Assembly (NCBI GenBank): GCA_033675265.1
Contig: JAUJYZ010000132.1
Coordinates: 1,148,501 to 1,212,500 of the forward strand
Length of the DNA: 64,000 bases
Direction of reading: 5' to 3'
From: Actinostola sp. cb2023
Lineage: Eukaryota; Cnidaria; Anthozoa; Actiniaria; Actinostolidae
Positions 1 to 13,564 of the stretch are shown piece after piece; positions within the stretch are counted from its first letter, which is position 1; the number at the start of each line of letters is the position of its first letter. The position numbers and the translations under genes were made by a program. A model generated the notes under the pieces. The model made no database searches. It was not told where the DNA came from and saw only the letters and a program-made list of their open reading frames with translations.

Positions 1-63
1 AGGAATAACAGCTATTAACGCTAATTGCCACTTATTCAGTCATACAAACATACAACACTTCAG

Positions 64-491
64 TATGTACCTCGATGTCCAGAAGGTCTTGTGCAGGAAG
101 ATCATGGAAGATGCTTTACCGATTTGAAATGTTTCTGTGCCACAAAGTGCAGAGGAAACAAACAGGAGTTCCTACTAAACTTACTAAGTTACAACAATGT
201 TTTCATTCATTGATCAACGGTATTGTGTACCATCCCATTGACTTGCCGCCACCAAAACAATGCAATACAGAAAAGACACTGTCAACAAAGGCTTCTTGCC
301 AAATTGATGGTTTGCATCAAAAGACATTAGTGGAATCGCACGATGATGTCAAACCGAAACCAATGCAATGTAAACACGCTAAAATGTTGCCGGTTTTCAC
401 TAGCGACACAAGCATAAGAAACTTGTGTCGTTTGAAAATAGATCCGCAAGCACACAAACAAAACAGTGATCCTTGCGTCGACCTGTTTTGA
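64..491 (+). CDS. Possible 3'-terminal exon of an unidentified gene (partial)
   Basis: An open frame runs from a plausible acceptor (AG at 62-63) to a TGA at 489-491, about 142 codons, with AATAAA at 644-649 downstream. It would be the last exon of a plus-strand gene that begins left of the window and converges on inversin. The translated segment is basic and cysteine-containing (for example CHKVQRKQTG and PIDLPPPKQC) and shows no domain I recognise. Because it is long relative to the local stop density and ends before a polyadenylation signal, I list it, but it could be a chance ORF. No function is assigned. Confidence 0.35.
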
Positions 492-1750
492 CCGTGTAAT
501 AACTCTCCTTGTTCTTGCCTCGCTAGTGAAAACTGCGGTTTAGTAAAAGCAGAAAATGAATACGCCGAATTCATAATGGCGTATTTTTAGTTTGGCGATA
601 CGATACGTTTCTGGTACAAATGACATCTAAAACAGTACCTAGAAATAAACATTCTTGGATCCGGAAAGCTTCTTTGCTGTAGACAAAATACTGACCATCG
701 GAGATGTTATGACATCATGAATAGAGAGTTTTGTATGTATTTTTCAAGTGAGTCCTAAAAAGCCTTGTTTGGTGCAATTTCACAATTTCAAATGTTCATA
801 TTTTCTCAAGGATTTATTATTTGGTTTCACAACACACACATAGTATTTAGATAATCACATTCTATCATATAAGCGATTTACTTTTCCCAAAATGATATAT
901 TTTTGGCTTTTATGCAAATTAGAAGCAGCCATTATGAATTCTGTTTATGGACAATAGAATTCACATAAAACGATGATAATTTTTGCTTACCAGTTTTAAT
1001 AAATATACAAATATCTATTGTATAAACTTTCTTCAAATGTTTTACATAAAGAATAATAATAATAGATATATGATAGAAACCTATGCAGGAATAAGAATAA
1101 CGAGTATTCATATATTGACATTCTTATAATGTTCATATTTCGTAATTTATCTTTTGCCATTTGTAATTCAGCCAATCATGGCTGCGATATTTGAGTCCGG
1201 CGGCATTCTCGACTGAAGTGCAGCATAAACTGGATGTCGCCTTACAATGATATTTTCATGTTCGTGTCGATGGAGGTCTATTACACAAAGCTAATGCACC
1301 AAGGTAGTGCTTTCTCGGCAAAGACGATTACGGTGTAATAGACCAAATCGGCTAACGCAATGTTGTACCCAATTCAGATCTTTTGGGAATACGGTTCTTT
1401 GTCTGTTGTATTTCGATTTCAATAGAGCATTGACATGGAAATGTTTGGAACAAAAAGCTCTTATTCCCAAAGGTTTTGAATTGGGGTAAAGAATGTAAAC
1501 ATTGCGTTAGCCGAATTGGTCTATTTGTGTTTATCACGTAGAATGTTGTCGGCAAAAGAACCTAAGTAACGACGGAAAGGGAGCATGGGTAATATCGATT
1601 GTTTGTTTTCATCACCAATAAGAGAACGGACAGATAAATGACGCGAACATGGGCGCGTACGTTGTTGTAACTCTCCCTGTAAAGATAAACAATTCTATAG
1701 TTTTATGTGTCTGATAAATGTCACGATGCACGGAAAACATTGTATTTATA
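492..1750. other. Convergent intergenic region
   Basis: This AT-rich stretch lies between the possible plus-strand last exon and the inversin stop codon. It holds the AATAAA at 644-649 and a short foldback element at about 1336-1532. I see no supported gene. The ORFs that cross the foldback on both strands are products of its symmetry. Confidence 0.6.
1336..1532. repeat. Short foldback (MITE-like) element
   Basis: Left-arm words such as AATAGACCAAATCGGCTAAC (1337 on) return as the reverse complement near 1507-1527, and TTTTGGGAATA is mirrored by TATTCCCAAAGG. The arms are about 60 bp and imperfect, around a spacer of about 60 bp. No transposase is present, so it is a non-autonomous inverted-repeat element. 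Confidence 0.75.
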
Positions 1751-4700
1751 CTAGTTTTTCCAGCTATCTTTAGATCTTCTACCATAACTTCCACCCTCGT
1801 GACTGCCAATAGACTTTGATGTCCTGCTAGTGCCTGTTGGCCTTCTCCTGCGGGGTGCGGTACTAGTACGAGTATCCTTCCTCGTTGGACTATACATGTC
1901 CAATGCTGTGAAACCATTGCCTAAAGTCATAGCCGTCCGACGATGCCGAACAAACCCGGAATTCGGAAGAGCAATTCTTGATCGTCTGCTTCCTGGATCC
2001 TCTATGGACCCCCTCACGACTGAAGTCTTATTTCTGCACCTGACTAAGGGTTTCGAGGGCGATGTAGTTATTTTGTTCGATTCTCGAAATCGTGCGTTCT
2101 CAGAATTTCTGTTTGGAAAACGTTGAGCCGTTTGTTTATATTCTTTACTAAGGAATTTTCTCCAACAGAGCTGAATAGTCAACGCTGCAACTTGTCTGAT
2201 GAGCTCTTCCTGGTCACGTAGGACTTCAGCTAAAGTGTCATCGTGTTGTTCTTGTGTTACTCTGCGATGTCGTCTATACCATCTCTGAATGGCCGTTGCT
2301 GCTTCCATCTTGGCTCGAATCAAATTGCGCCTTTCCCGTTCTTTTCGAGCATATTCAGATTTATGTTGAAAAATTACTAATTCTTTTTGACGATTAGCAG
2401 GATCACCCTGACAGCAATCTACTGGCGTTAAGTCCACGCCGTTGGACAATACGCAATTATCTTTTGCTCCGTGCGACGTTAAAAGCGTACGATTTCCTTG
2501 GTCGGTTGGTGTAAGACCGCCAACAGCATTGAAATTACTGTCACATGTTGGGGACTTTTTTTCTAAAATCTCATAAATACTAACTGTTAAATCATCGTTG
2601 TTCCCTGGAGCAATTTCTTCAGGGTTCTCTCCAACACGATTCTTCATTTCACTGGTGTCAGTCATCTCCATTTTACTTTCTTGTATATTTTCATTCTGTC
2701 CAGAAATATTACTAAATCGCACTACTTCATTTTCTAGATTGTTCGCAGTGTTGTCGTCTGCCACCTCCTGTGGGTATGAGCCCTCGAGAATAGTCGGCAG
2801 CGCAAAGGGATATTCCTCGTCCGATTCACCATATACAAACCGCTGACCAATACTATCTCGGGATTCAACATCTTCTAAATTACTACCGTAATTATTAGTT
2901 CTCACAGGTTCTAACTGAAGTTCGAGTTTAAAATACCCTCCGTCTTCCCCCGAAGTTCTATGGCACAAGGCCCGTCTACGTCTACAATCAGTAAGATACA
3001 CCATGTGATCAGCGTTCAACTCATGGATAGGGGAACTTGCAGTCTCGCGGATCATTTGGAGTTTGTCCTTTAGTTCTTCCTCTTTAACAGCGCTTGCTCT
3101 TCGTTTCATGTCCCTTTTTAACTGTTCATGGCGCATGTACAAGGTCTTACGTTTCTGGAATGGTTTACGTACACGGTATCCTCTCCAGCACGACTGGATA
3201 GTCGTGGCTGCTACATCTTGTATAGCATTGATAGTAAGACCACCTTGTTCAATCATGTACTAAGTCAAAACAAAATACCATGTTAGTCGGTTACATGGCC
3301 GTTGGGACGTCGTTTGTGCCGATTAGAAAAGGAATGTCAAAAGCCCTTCAAGTCTATCTCATCTTGAGCAAACTCTAGATATTCCATTATAATTCTAGAT
3401 TCATATAATATGAATAATTTTATCGTTTTTCACTATTATTCTGATACTATATTTTTGATATTATTTATTTGAGGGCCACTCGTTTATCAAAACTGCTGTA
3501 GCCCAATCTATTGTCACCCGCCTTTGAACTCAGTGAGTTGTGCGCGAGTTTGCTTTACCCTCTATTAATTGGGTACCACGCAATCAGTGACATTTGAAAC
3601 TAAAATAATTCGTTCAATTAATATATTCAAATTAAGGACGTTCGCGGGCAAAAAAACTAAACATGTTTTTTCCCTGAAACTTCGTATGGTGAAATAAGAT
3701 CATTATAGAAGCTAAATGAGCAAATAAAAAATGGGGGTCACCGACTTCGCTATGGAGCCAGATTTTTTCAAAGTATACCCTTTTTCTGATCGAAAATTAC
3801 GTGCGTTCAATCCACGGAAAGTCGAGAATGACAGGAATTTTTTGGTAGAAAAACTAAACGGATTGCTAAAATTTTCTTCAAATGGCTATCTAAGAGTTTA
3901 TAGAATAAAATTATGTACAAAGATTTGTGAATATGTAGACACAACCTGTAGTTTTTGGCTCATGTTTACAGTCACCACGTAGCCATCGACGACTCTTTCG
4001 CGTGAAGGTAGGTTGAAGTTCATCTAAATTCGTGTTTTTATCAAAATCTAAACATGTTTTTTTCTTTAAATTTGGTACATGGGGAGCTTTTATGATTCTT
4101 TGTAAAATCACAAAATAAAAAATGGGGGTCACCGGTATCGTTCTCGAGATATTAGCCGATGAAAATCGTCTACGTAACATGCGTGGCTGGCTGCCATCTT
4201 GGACGTGAGGAAAGAGGACTGGACCGAGATGATTCGAACCTTGATTTTATGCGCAGAAAAGATGCGCGTGAACAATGCGCGCGAACGTCCTTAAGTTATT
4301 TGGTTTTCAATAAACCCTTTCACGGTTTTTCGCCGCCATTTTCAATTGGAGCAAACTAGGCAAAATTAATAGAAATCTGGATCACATTGACTTGCCGTAC
4401 CTCCGCTCGATTTCGTTGGATTTTCAAAAACTTACCATTTTAGAAAATATGTTTTCTTTGTTATTTATGTCCTATAATATGATGGGTATTGGAAGGCTAC
4501 AAAACGAGAAACAAAGATTTTTGTTTTCAAAATAAAACATTTGGCACGTGAATATGCAAATTAGCTCGAAATTTTAAGATACATTCGTGAAAAGAAGATT
4601 GACTCGAAAAAGGTAGTTAAAACACCTACATTGGTCTTATTTTCAGTCCGACAACTGATATGCAAGCCAGCTGATTATCGAAGTTTAAATGTTGAAAATC

Positions 4701-7700
4701 CAACAAAATCGAGCGGAGTTACGGCAAGTCAAAGTGATCAGTCCAGAATTCTATAAATGTTGCCAAGTTTGCCCCAATTCAAAATGGCGGCGAAAAACCG
4801 CGAAAGGGCTTATTAAAGAATTATAGAAAGAGAAAATAATGTGTGTCTTGGCGGGACTCGAACCCACGTCTTCAGGATGCTAGTCCGATGTGTTACCGAC
4901 ACTACACCACAAGCCGTACAACCACGCTGGAAACGCAGCCATAATGAAGTTTATATGTATGTCGGATAGTCCGATGTGTTACCACTACACCACAAGGTAC
5001 AACTACGCTGGAAACACAGCCATAATGAAGTATACATGTATGTGATAGTCCGATGTGTTACCACAGACTACACCACAAGATACAACTACGCTGGAAACAC
5101 AGCCATAATGAAGTATATATGTATGTGATAGTCCGATGTGTTACCACAGACTACACCACAAGGTACAACTACGCTGGAAACACAGCCATAATGAAGTATA
5201 TATGTATGTGATAGTCCGATGTGTTACCACAGACTACACCACAAGGTACAACTACGCTGGAAACGCAGCCATAATGAAATATATATGTATGTGATAGTCC
5301 GATGTGTTACCACTACACCACAAGGTACAACTACGCTGGAAACACAGCCATAATGAAGTATACATGTATGTGATAGTCCGATGTGTTACCACAGACTACA
5401 CCACAAGGTACAACTACGCTGGAAACACAGCCATAATGAAGTATATATGTATGTGATAGTCCGATGTGTTACCACAGACTACACCACAAGGTACAACTAC
5501 GCTGGAAACGCAGCCATAATGAAATATATATGTATGTGATAGTCCGATGTGTTACCACAGACTACACCACAAGGTACAACTACGCTGGAAACGCAGCCAT
5601 AATGAAATATATATGTATGTGATAGTCCGATGTGTTACCACAGACTACACCACAAGGTACAACTACGCTGGAAACGCAGCCATAATGAAATATATATGTA
5701 TGTGATAGTCCGATGTGTTACCACTACACCACAAGGTACAACTACGCTGGAAACGCAGCCATAATGAAGTATATATGTATGTGATAGTCCGATGTGTTAC
5801 CACTACACCACAAGGTACAACTACGCTGGAAACACAGCCATAATGTAGTATATATATATGTATGTGATAGTCCGATGTGTTACGACTACACCACAAGGTA
5901 CAACTACGCTGGAAACACAGCCATAATGAAGTATATATGTATGTGATAGTCCGATGTGTTACTACTACACCACAAGGTACAACTACGCTGGAAACACAGC
6001 TATAATGAAGTATATATGTATGTGATAGTTCAATGTGTTACTACTACACCACAAGGTACAACTACGCTGGAAACACAGCCATAATGTAGTATATATATAT
6101 GTATGTGATAGTCCGATGTGTTACCACTACACCACAAGGTACAACTACGCTGGAAACGCAGCCATAATGAAGTATATATGTATGTGTTAGTCCGATGTGT
6201 TACCACTACACCACAAGGTACAACTACGCTGGAAACGCAGCCATAATGAAGTATATGTGATAACTAACCGTAGTTTTTTATGATTTTACCTGAGCTACGT
6301 CTTGATGATCGCCTAATATGGCATAGTCCAACGGTGTCAACCTAAAGAACAAAATATTCTACCAGTCAATAAGGGAACAGGTCATGAACGACACAGCACA
6401 AGACAGACAGACTGACATATAACAGCAGTGTATTTCCTCACTGTACGCCACTACACCACTAAACTCCGCGCCGCACCGCACTGCTATCAGGGCTAGATAC
6501 TGCATCCATTTCAACCCACGGTAATGACGGCACTAAATTCGCAATCGACCGGATCCCATTTCATTCCATCCTATCCATCCCATTCCTATCTATCCTATCC
6601 ATCCTATCCTACCCATCCTATCCATCCTATCCTACCCATCCTATCCAAGACTCACACAAGACAGCTTCTATATAGTCGTTTTCGTATGAGTCGAAAAGTT
6701 ACGACACCGTCACCGCACCGCGCCTTGCCGTTTTGAAAGAGTTTGATTGGATGAGATGCATCTGCACGCTTTTTGATTGGTTCAGAAAGGAAATCATTTG
6801 AATGTCACGGTACCATAGCTTTCCCACTCATACGAAAACGACTCTAAAATAAAAAGCAAAACAAATCAAATAATCAGTAATAAAAACGTAGCAGAACATT
6901 ACCTCTCTCCGTCGAGCTTATAGAAGTTTGGAAAAGCTCCTTTCCTGAGCAAGAGTTTAACTGCTTCTAAATGACCAGAAGAACAACACCAGTGCAAAGC
7001 TGAGATGCCCTCTTCATCCAACTTGTTGACATCAGCTCCATTGTCGATTAGCACTGACATGCAGTTGACAAAACCACCATAGGCAGCACAGTGCAAAGGT
7101 GTACACCTGATTGGTAAAACAACTTATATTAACGAAGAAAGAAACGAACCAAGGAAGGGAGGGAGGGAGGGAGGGAGGGGAGGGAGGGAGGGAGGGAGGG
7201 AGGGAGGGAGGGAGGGAGGGAGGGAGGGAGGGAGGGAGGGAGGGAGGGAAGGAAGGAATCAATTGCTGATTATTCGATTCAACTCAGTTAGATTTCGAAT
7301 TCGAACAGGGACAAGAGACAAAGCTGGCTACAACTTTGCAATCTAACATCGACCATTCACTTGGCAAAGCTGCATGGTGGAACAAGCTGTCCCCACCACT
7401 CATTTCTTATGCTCTGTAAACTCTTGTCTGCAATACTTACCCTAATCTGTCTCCCCTGTTGGCCTGAACTCCATTTGTAACAAGAGTGAAACAGATATGG
7501 GCGTGGCCATTCAGAGAAGCCCAATGAAGAGGGGAGCGACCATCCTGATCTTCTAAGTCTAAGATAGCTTTATCTTTAAACAAACAATGTATACAACAGT
7601 GAAAATCTGATATCAAGAAACTATGAAAATGCGTTTTGAAAGACATCATGCAGACAAAATGTGTCTAATTGAAATAACTAACACAATTTATTTGTTATAA

Positions 7701-10700
7701 TTGTACAAATAAGAAATGTTTTATTGCTAATAAAATACATGAAAACATTTCTCGATACTGATTGGCTGAGAGCAGTGCAATTTTTAGGAAATGTTGAACT
7801 CTTTGAAAACCCACTCGTTTAAATGTATTCCAAATTGCAGTCGAAACCATGTATGATTTCCTATAGACCCATTTAATAAATCCCACAATGCATGATTTTC
7901 CGCGCTTGACGTCAAATTTATTCTTTCGAATTCCATTCATTTTCCTTCATTGTTTTCAGTCTTTGTATATTTTGAATAGAATTCAAAAGAATAAGTTTGA
8001 CGTCAAGCGCGGAAATAATAATAATAATAATAATAATAAATATTTATAAAGCGCTCATAGCGAAAGTTCTGAGCGCTGAATACAAAGATATATAAAAAAA
8101 TATATATATAAAAATAAAATAAAAATATGTATATAATAAAAATAAAATAAAAATATTAGGTCTTAAATAAGTGAGTCTTCAGTTTTGACTTGAATATAGA
8201 GAGTGAGTCACAAGATCTAATATCAATGGGTAAAGTGTTCCAGAGGTAAGGCGCAGCTACAGCAAAAGCACGATAGCCATATGTCTTGAGATGGTAATCC
8301 ACCGGCTTTAAAAGGACGGCACTAGAAGATCTAAGTGTTCTAGTCGGGACATAAAGCTGTAGAGCATCACTGATGTAAGCAGGCGCGAGACCATGTAGTC
8401 CTTTGAAGGCCAGAAGTAGAATTTTGAAGTAGATACGCTTCTCTATTGGTAACCAATGGAGCTGTTTGAGTACTGGAGTGATGTGGTCAAATTTACGTGT
8501 AAACGTCAATAGTCTAGCAGCGGCATTAAGAACACTTTGAAGTTTCTTAAGTTCGTACTTCGGCAAGCCAAAAAGAAGCGCATTGTAAGAGTCAACCTTC
8601 GATGTCACGAGAGCATGAATGAGGATCTCCGTTGTGTTGAAAGACAAAAACTTTCTGATACGCGCAATATTGCGTAGATGAAAAAAAGGCACTCTTGCAC
8701 GCAGCATTGATCTGTAAGGACATAGACATCGTATTATCAAATATGGCACCAATATTCCTAGCTGACTTTGATGGGACGATAACTTCCTCACCAAAAACCA
8801 GAGATGGAAATGTCGGCTGCTTGCGGAACTTAGAGTGGAAGACCAGAAGCTCAGTCTTATCCTTATTTAGTTTTAGTTTGTTGATAGACATCCAGCAGTT
8901 AATGTCAACCAGACACCTATCAATCCCGTGTTTAGCTGCAGACATATCATCAGGCTCGTCATATGTGAATGTAGCATATATCTGAGAGTCATCAGCGTAT
9001 AGATGGTACATCAAGTTATGTTTACGCAGGATATCACCCAAAGGTGAGGTGTAAAGAAGATACAGCAAGGGACCCAACACGGAACCTTGGGGAACACCAC
9101 AGCTCAGTTGGTGAGTTGAAGAGCAGGCACCGTCCACATAAACAAGCTGGGTACGACCGCTAAAATCGCTAAAATCATGCATTGTGGGATAAAAGGGTCT
9201 ATATGGATCCGTTGACTTACTCTGTTTGAGTACATTAACAACATCAGCATATCCCATCTCACAAGCTCTAAACAGTGGAGTGTGATTAAGCTCATCCAAA
9301 GCATTAACACTTGCACCATGTAGCAACAATATCTCCACGCATTTGACATCCCCTGAATACGCAGCAACGTGAAGAGCTGTACGGCCTGAGTTGTCAGTAT
9401 TGTGGACATCAAGATGATGGTTAAGCATGGCCTCTAGTGCTGAGCTTGCTCCTGTGATACAAGTATCGCTTAGTTAGATCAATGGAGAGCAAATGAGAAG
9501 GGAAATAAAGAGGAGACTGAGAAGTATGAAGAAAGGAGAACAAGATAAGCAAAGACACAAACAAGCAAAGGAAGACACGAAGGAGACAGGTAGGTATAAA
9601 GCATTGTATCAGAAGAAAGAGAGGAAAGATGAAAGGAAAGGGAAAGAATTATGCAAGCGTGGAGACAAGAAATGAAACAGTACCTTTACCAGCAGCCCAT
9701 ATTAGGGCTGTTCGACCTTCATTGTCAGGAGTATCTTGTATGTTATGGAAGGAGAGTAACACCTCTGCAGTCTTAACGTGGTCACCATGTGCTGCATAGT
9801 GTAACGCAGTGGCACCATTACCATCAACTAAACTGTAGTCTGCCTCTCTACGAAGCAACAGTTTGACAATCCGAGAATTTCCTGGTAAGAAAACAGAAGC
9901 ATTACAACGATGATGGTGGTGGTGGTGGTGGTGATGATGACGACAATGATGGTATTAATGATGGTAATGCAGTGATGATGATGATGGGGGTGGTGGTGCA
10001 TGGTGTTGATGATGGTGGTGGTGGTGGTGGTGGTGGTGGTGGTGGTGGTGGTGGTGGTGGTAGTGCTGATGATGACGACAATGATGGTATTAATGATGGT
10101 AATGCAGTGATGATGATGATGGGGGTGGTGGTGCATGGTGTTGATGGTGGTGCATGGTGTTGATGATGATGACGACAATGATGGTATTAATGATGGTAAT
10201 GCAGTGATGATGATGATGGGGGTGGTGGTGCATGGTGTTGATGGTGGTGATGATGCAGATGATAATGCAGTGATGATAATGATGATGGTTGTGGTGGTGG
10301 ATTGTGTTGATGATGATGACAATATTAACAATTATTATTTATTATTTTGGCGGTGGTGGTGATGATGATGGTGATGGTGGTAGTGATGATGATGACGGTG
10401 GTGGTGGTGGTGGAAGATGATGGTGGTGGCGATTATGACATGCTGATGGCAACAAGGGAAAGAAACTACAAAGTAATTTTCATTTATCGGTGTAACCTGT
10501 CCCACAAACATATATTTTCATCATCATTATCATCACGATGAACTGTAACATTTTTAAAATATATTTTATTATGTGCATCCATGGTGAAATAAAGTTTACT
10601 ATATCTGTATATCCATAACCATACATGTACCTATACCCATAGCCATACCTATACCCATACATGTACCTATACCCATAGCCATACATGTACCTATACCCAT

Positions 10701-12457
10701 AGCCATAGCCATACCTATACCCATACATGTACCTATACCCATAGCCATACATGTACCTATACCCATAGCCATACCTATATCCATACATGTACCTATACCC
10801 ATAGCCATACATGTACCTATACCCATAGCCATACCTATACCCATACATGTACCTATACCCATACCTATACCCATACCCATACCCATAGCCATCCATACCT
10901 ATTGTATATCCATAACCATACATGTACCTATACCCATAGCCATACCTATATCCATATAGCTATACCCATAGCTATCCATACCTATACCCATACCTATACC
11001 CATATATGCACCTATACCCATAGCCATCCATACCTATACATATTTATAGCCATGTACCTATACCCATAGCCATACCTATACCCATAGCCATACCTATTGT
11101 ACATCCATAACCATACAGTACCTATACCCATAGCCATACCTATACCCATATCTATACTGGGTAATCTTCTTATTGGGTGGGACGTGGTGTAATGTATTTT
11201 AAAGGGGACTTCGTGTCCTATTGTACAACACCTGCCTTATGGGCGAATCTTGAAAAAAATAAAAAATAAAAATATATACCCATATATGCACCAATACCCA
11301 TAGCCATCCATACCTATACCCATTTATAGTCATGTACCTATACCCATAGCCATCCATACCTATTGTATATCCATAACCATACATGTACCTATACCCATAG
11401 CCATACCTATACCCATAGCCATCCATACCTATACCCATACCTATACCCATAGCCATACCTATACCCATCCATACCTATACCCATATATAGCCATACCTAT
11501 TGTATATCCATAACCATACATGTACCTATACCCATAGCCATACCTATACCCATAGCCATCCATACCTATACCCATACCCATATATGCACCTATACCCATA
11601 CCCATCCATACCTATACCCATATATAGCCATACCTAAACCCATATATAGCCATACCTATAGTATACCCATATATAGCCATACCTAGAACGGCAGCCCAGT
11701 GGAGAGGAGTACGGTTCATGTTGTCTTGTACTGATGTGTTACATTTTTCCACAGCCAAGAGTGTCTTCACTACAGCTTCGTTATGCCGTGCTACAGCAAG
11801 ATGTAGTGCTGTTCTGCCTTCAATATCCTGCCAGTTGATAATCTCATTCGTCTGTTCCTGTCATAACATATTAGTGAGTGTAGTTCTTGTTATTAAATCA
11901 TTATAAACCAGTGAACTGTTATCTTAGGATGACTTGCATCCATTCTTCCTCCTATTCTGACTCCCTGAACTTCTCTCTTCATCCTGGGAAGCGCTAATAA
12001 CCTCTCTTCCTTTTTTTTGCTTTTCTTCCTTTTTCCTCCCTATATTCTTCTCATCCTCCTTTACTTCTTTTTTAATACCATAAATTACTTTCTTACCAGA
12101 ATAAGTTTCACAACACTCGGATTTTGGTTTGTTGTTCCCCAATGTAATGGTGTTTTCTCTGGAAAATTTAAAAGAATGTAAAAAAATCAGTCATTTTGGT
12201 TATTTTCCACTTTTGAAATTTCCACTATACCTTTTATTTCAAAAGTCAAAATTGAATTATCCCTTACTTTCTAAATCTAGTAGCTTGACAGATGCTCTAG
12301 CCTTCAAAAGCATCTTTACATGCTCTGCATTGCCATATGATGCCCCCCAATGTAAGGCTGTCATTGAGTCATTATCAGGATCATCCACTTGTACGTCTCC
12401 TTTAGGCACTCTCTTCAGCAACACAGATAAGCACTGGAAGAAAGCTGCATTATTATA

Positions 12458-12556
<99 letters not shown>

Positions 12557-12562
12557 GTAATA

Positions 12563-12646
<84 letters not shown>

Positions 12647-12677
12647 TAATAATAATAATAATATAATAATAGTAATA

Positions 12678-12713
<36 letters not shown>

Positions 12714-12936
12714 GTAATAATAATAATAATAATAATAGTAATAATAATAATAATAATAATAGTAATAATAATAATAACTTTATTCCTCAAAACAAATTAC
12801 AAATAAGAGATAGAAAAATAGATAAAAATCCTTATTTACAAAATTTAAAATGATCGCTTGGATTGTTCAATAACAATTAACTAATGATATTAAAATACAA
12901 ACAATAAATATGAATAATATAATATTAATAGTAATA

Positions 12937-13032
<96 letters not shown>

Positions 13033-13035
13033 GTA

Positions 13036-13090
<55 letters not shown>

Positions 13091-13101
13091 TAACAATAGT
13101 A

Positions 13102-13187
<86 letters not shown>

Positions 13188-13201
13188 CAATAACAACAGT
13201 A

Positions 13202-13243
<42 letters not shown>

Positions 13244-13257
13244 TAATAATAATAATA

Positions 13258-13295
<38 letters not shown>

Positions 13296-13491
13296 GTAGT
13301 AATAATAATAATAATAGTAATAATAATAATAGTAATAATAATAATAATAATAGTAATAATAGTAATAATAGTAATAATAATAAAAGAAATAATAGTAATA
13401 CTAATAATAGTAATACTAATAATAGTAATAATAATAATAGTAATAATTAAAAAATTTAGTAATAACAATAATAATGGTAAAGTCTTAGTAC

Positions 13492-13564
<73 letters not shown>

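Noticed and set aside
4843..4916. Functional tRNA gene
   Set aside because: Boxes A and B are present, but the acceptor arm does not pair and the anticodon stem has mismatches, so it fits a SINE head or pseudogene better.
8156..9180. Reverse transcriptase as part of inversin, because one frame runs from the ankyrin exon into it
   Set aside because: A good GT donor ends the exon at 9221, the next ankyrin exon joins in phase, and the reverse transcriptase is 5'-truncated and frameshifted.
9828..10541. Gly/Asp/Val and His/Thr-rich ORFs
   Set aside because: They are translations of the GGT/GAT tract; they are open on both strands and have no exon signals.
10480..11468. Tyr-Gly-Tyr-Arg repeat ORFs on the minus strand
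   Set aside because: They are the translated CCATAC/CTATAC satellite and not a silk- or shell-type protein: no signal peptide or start context, and the tract lies within an inversin intron.
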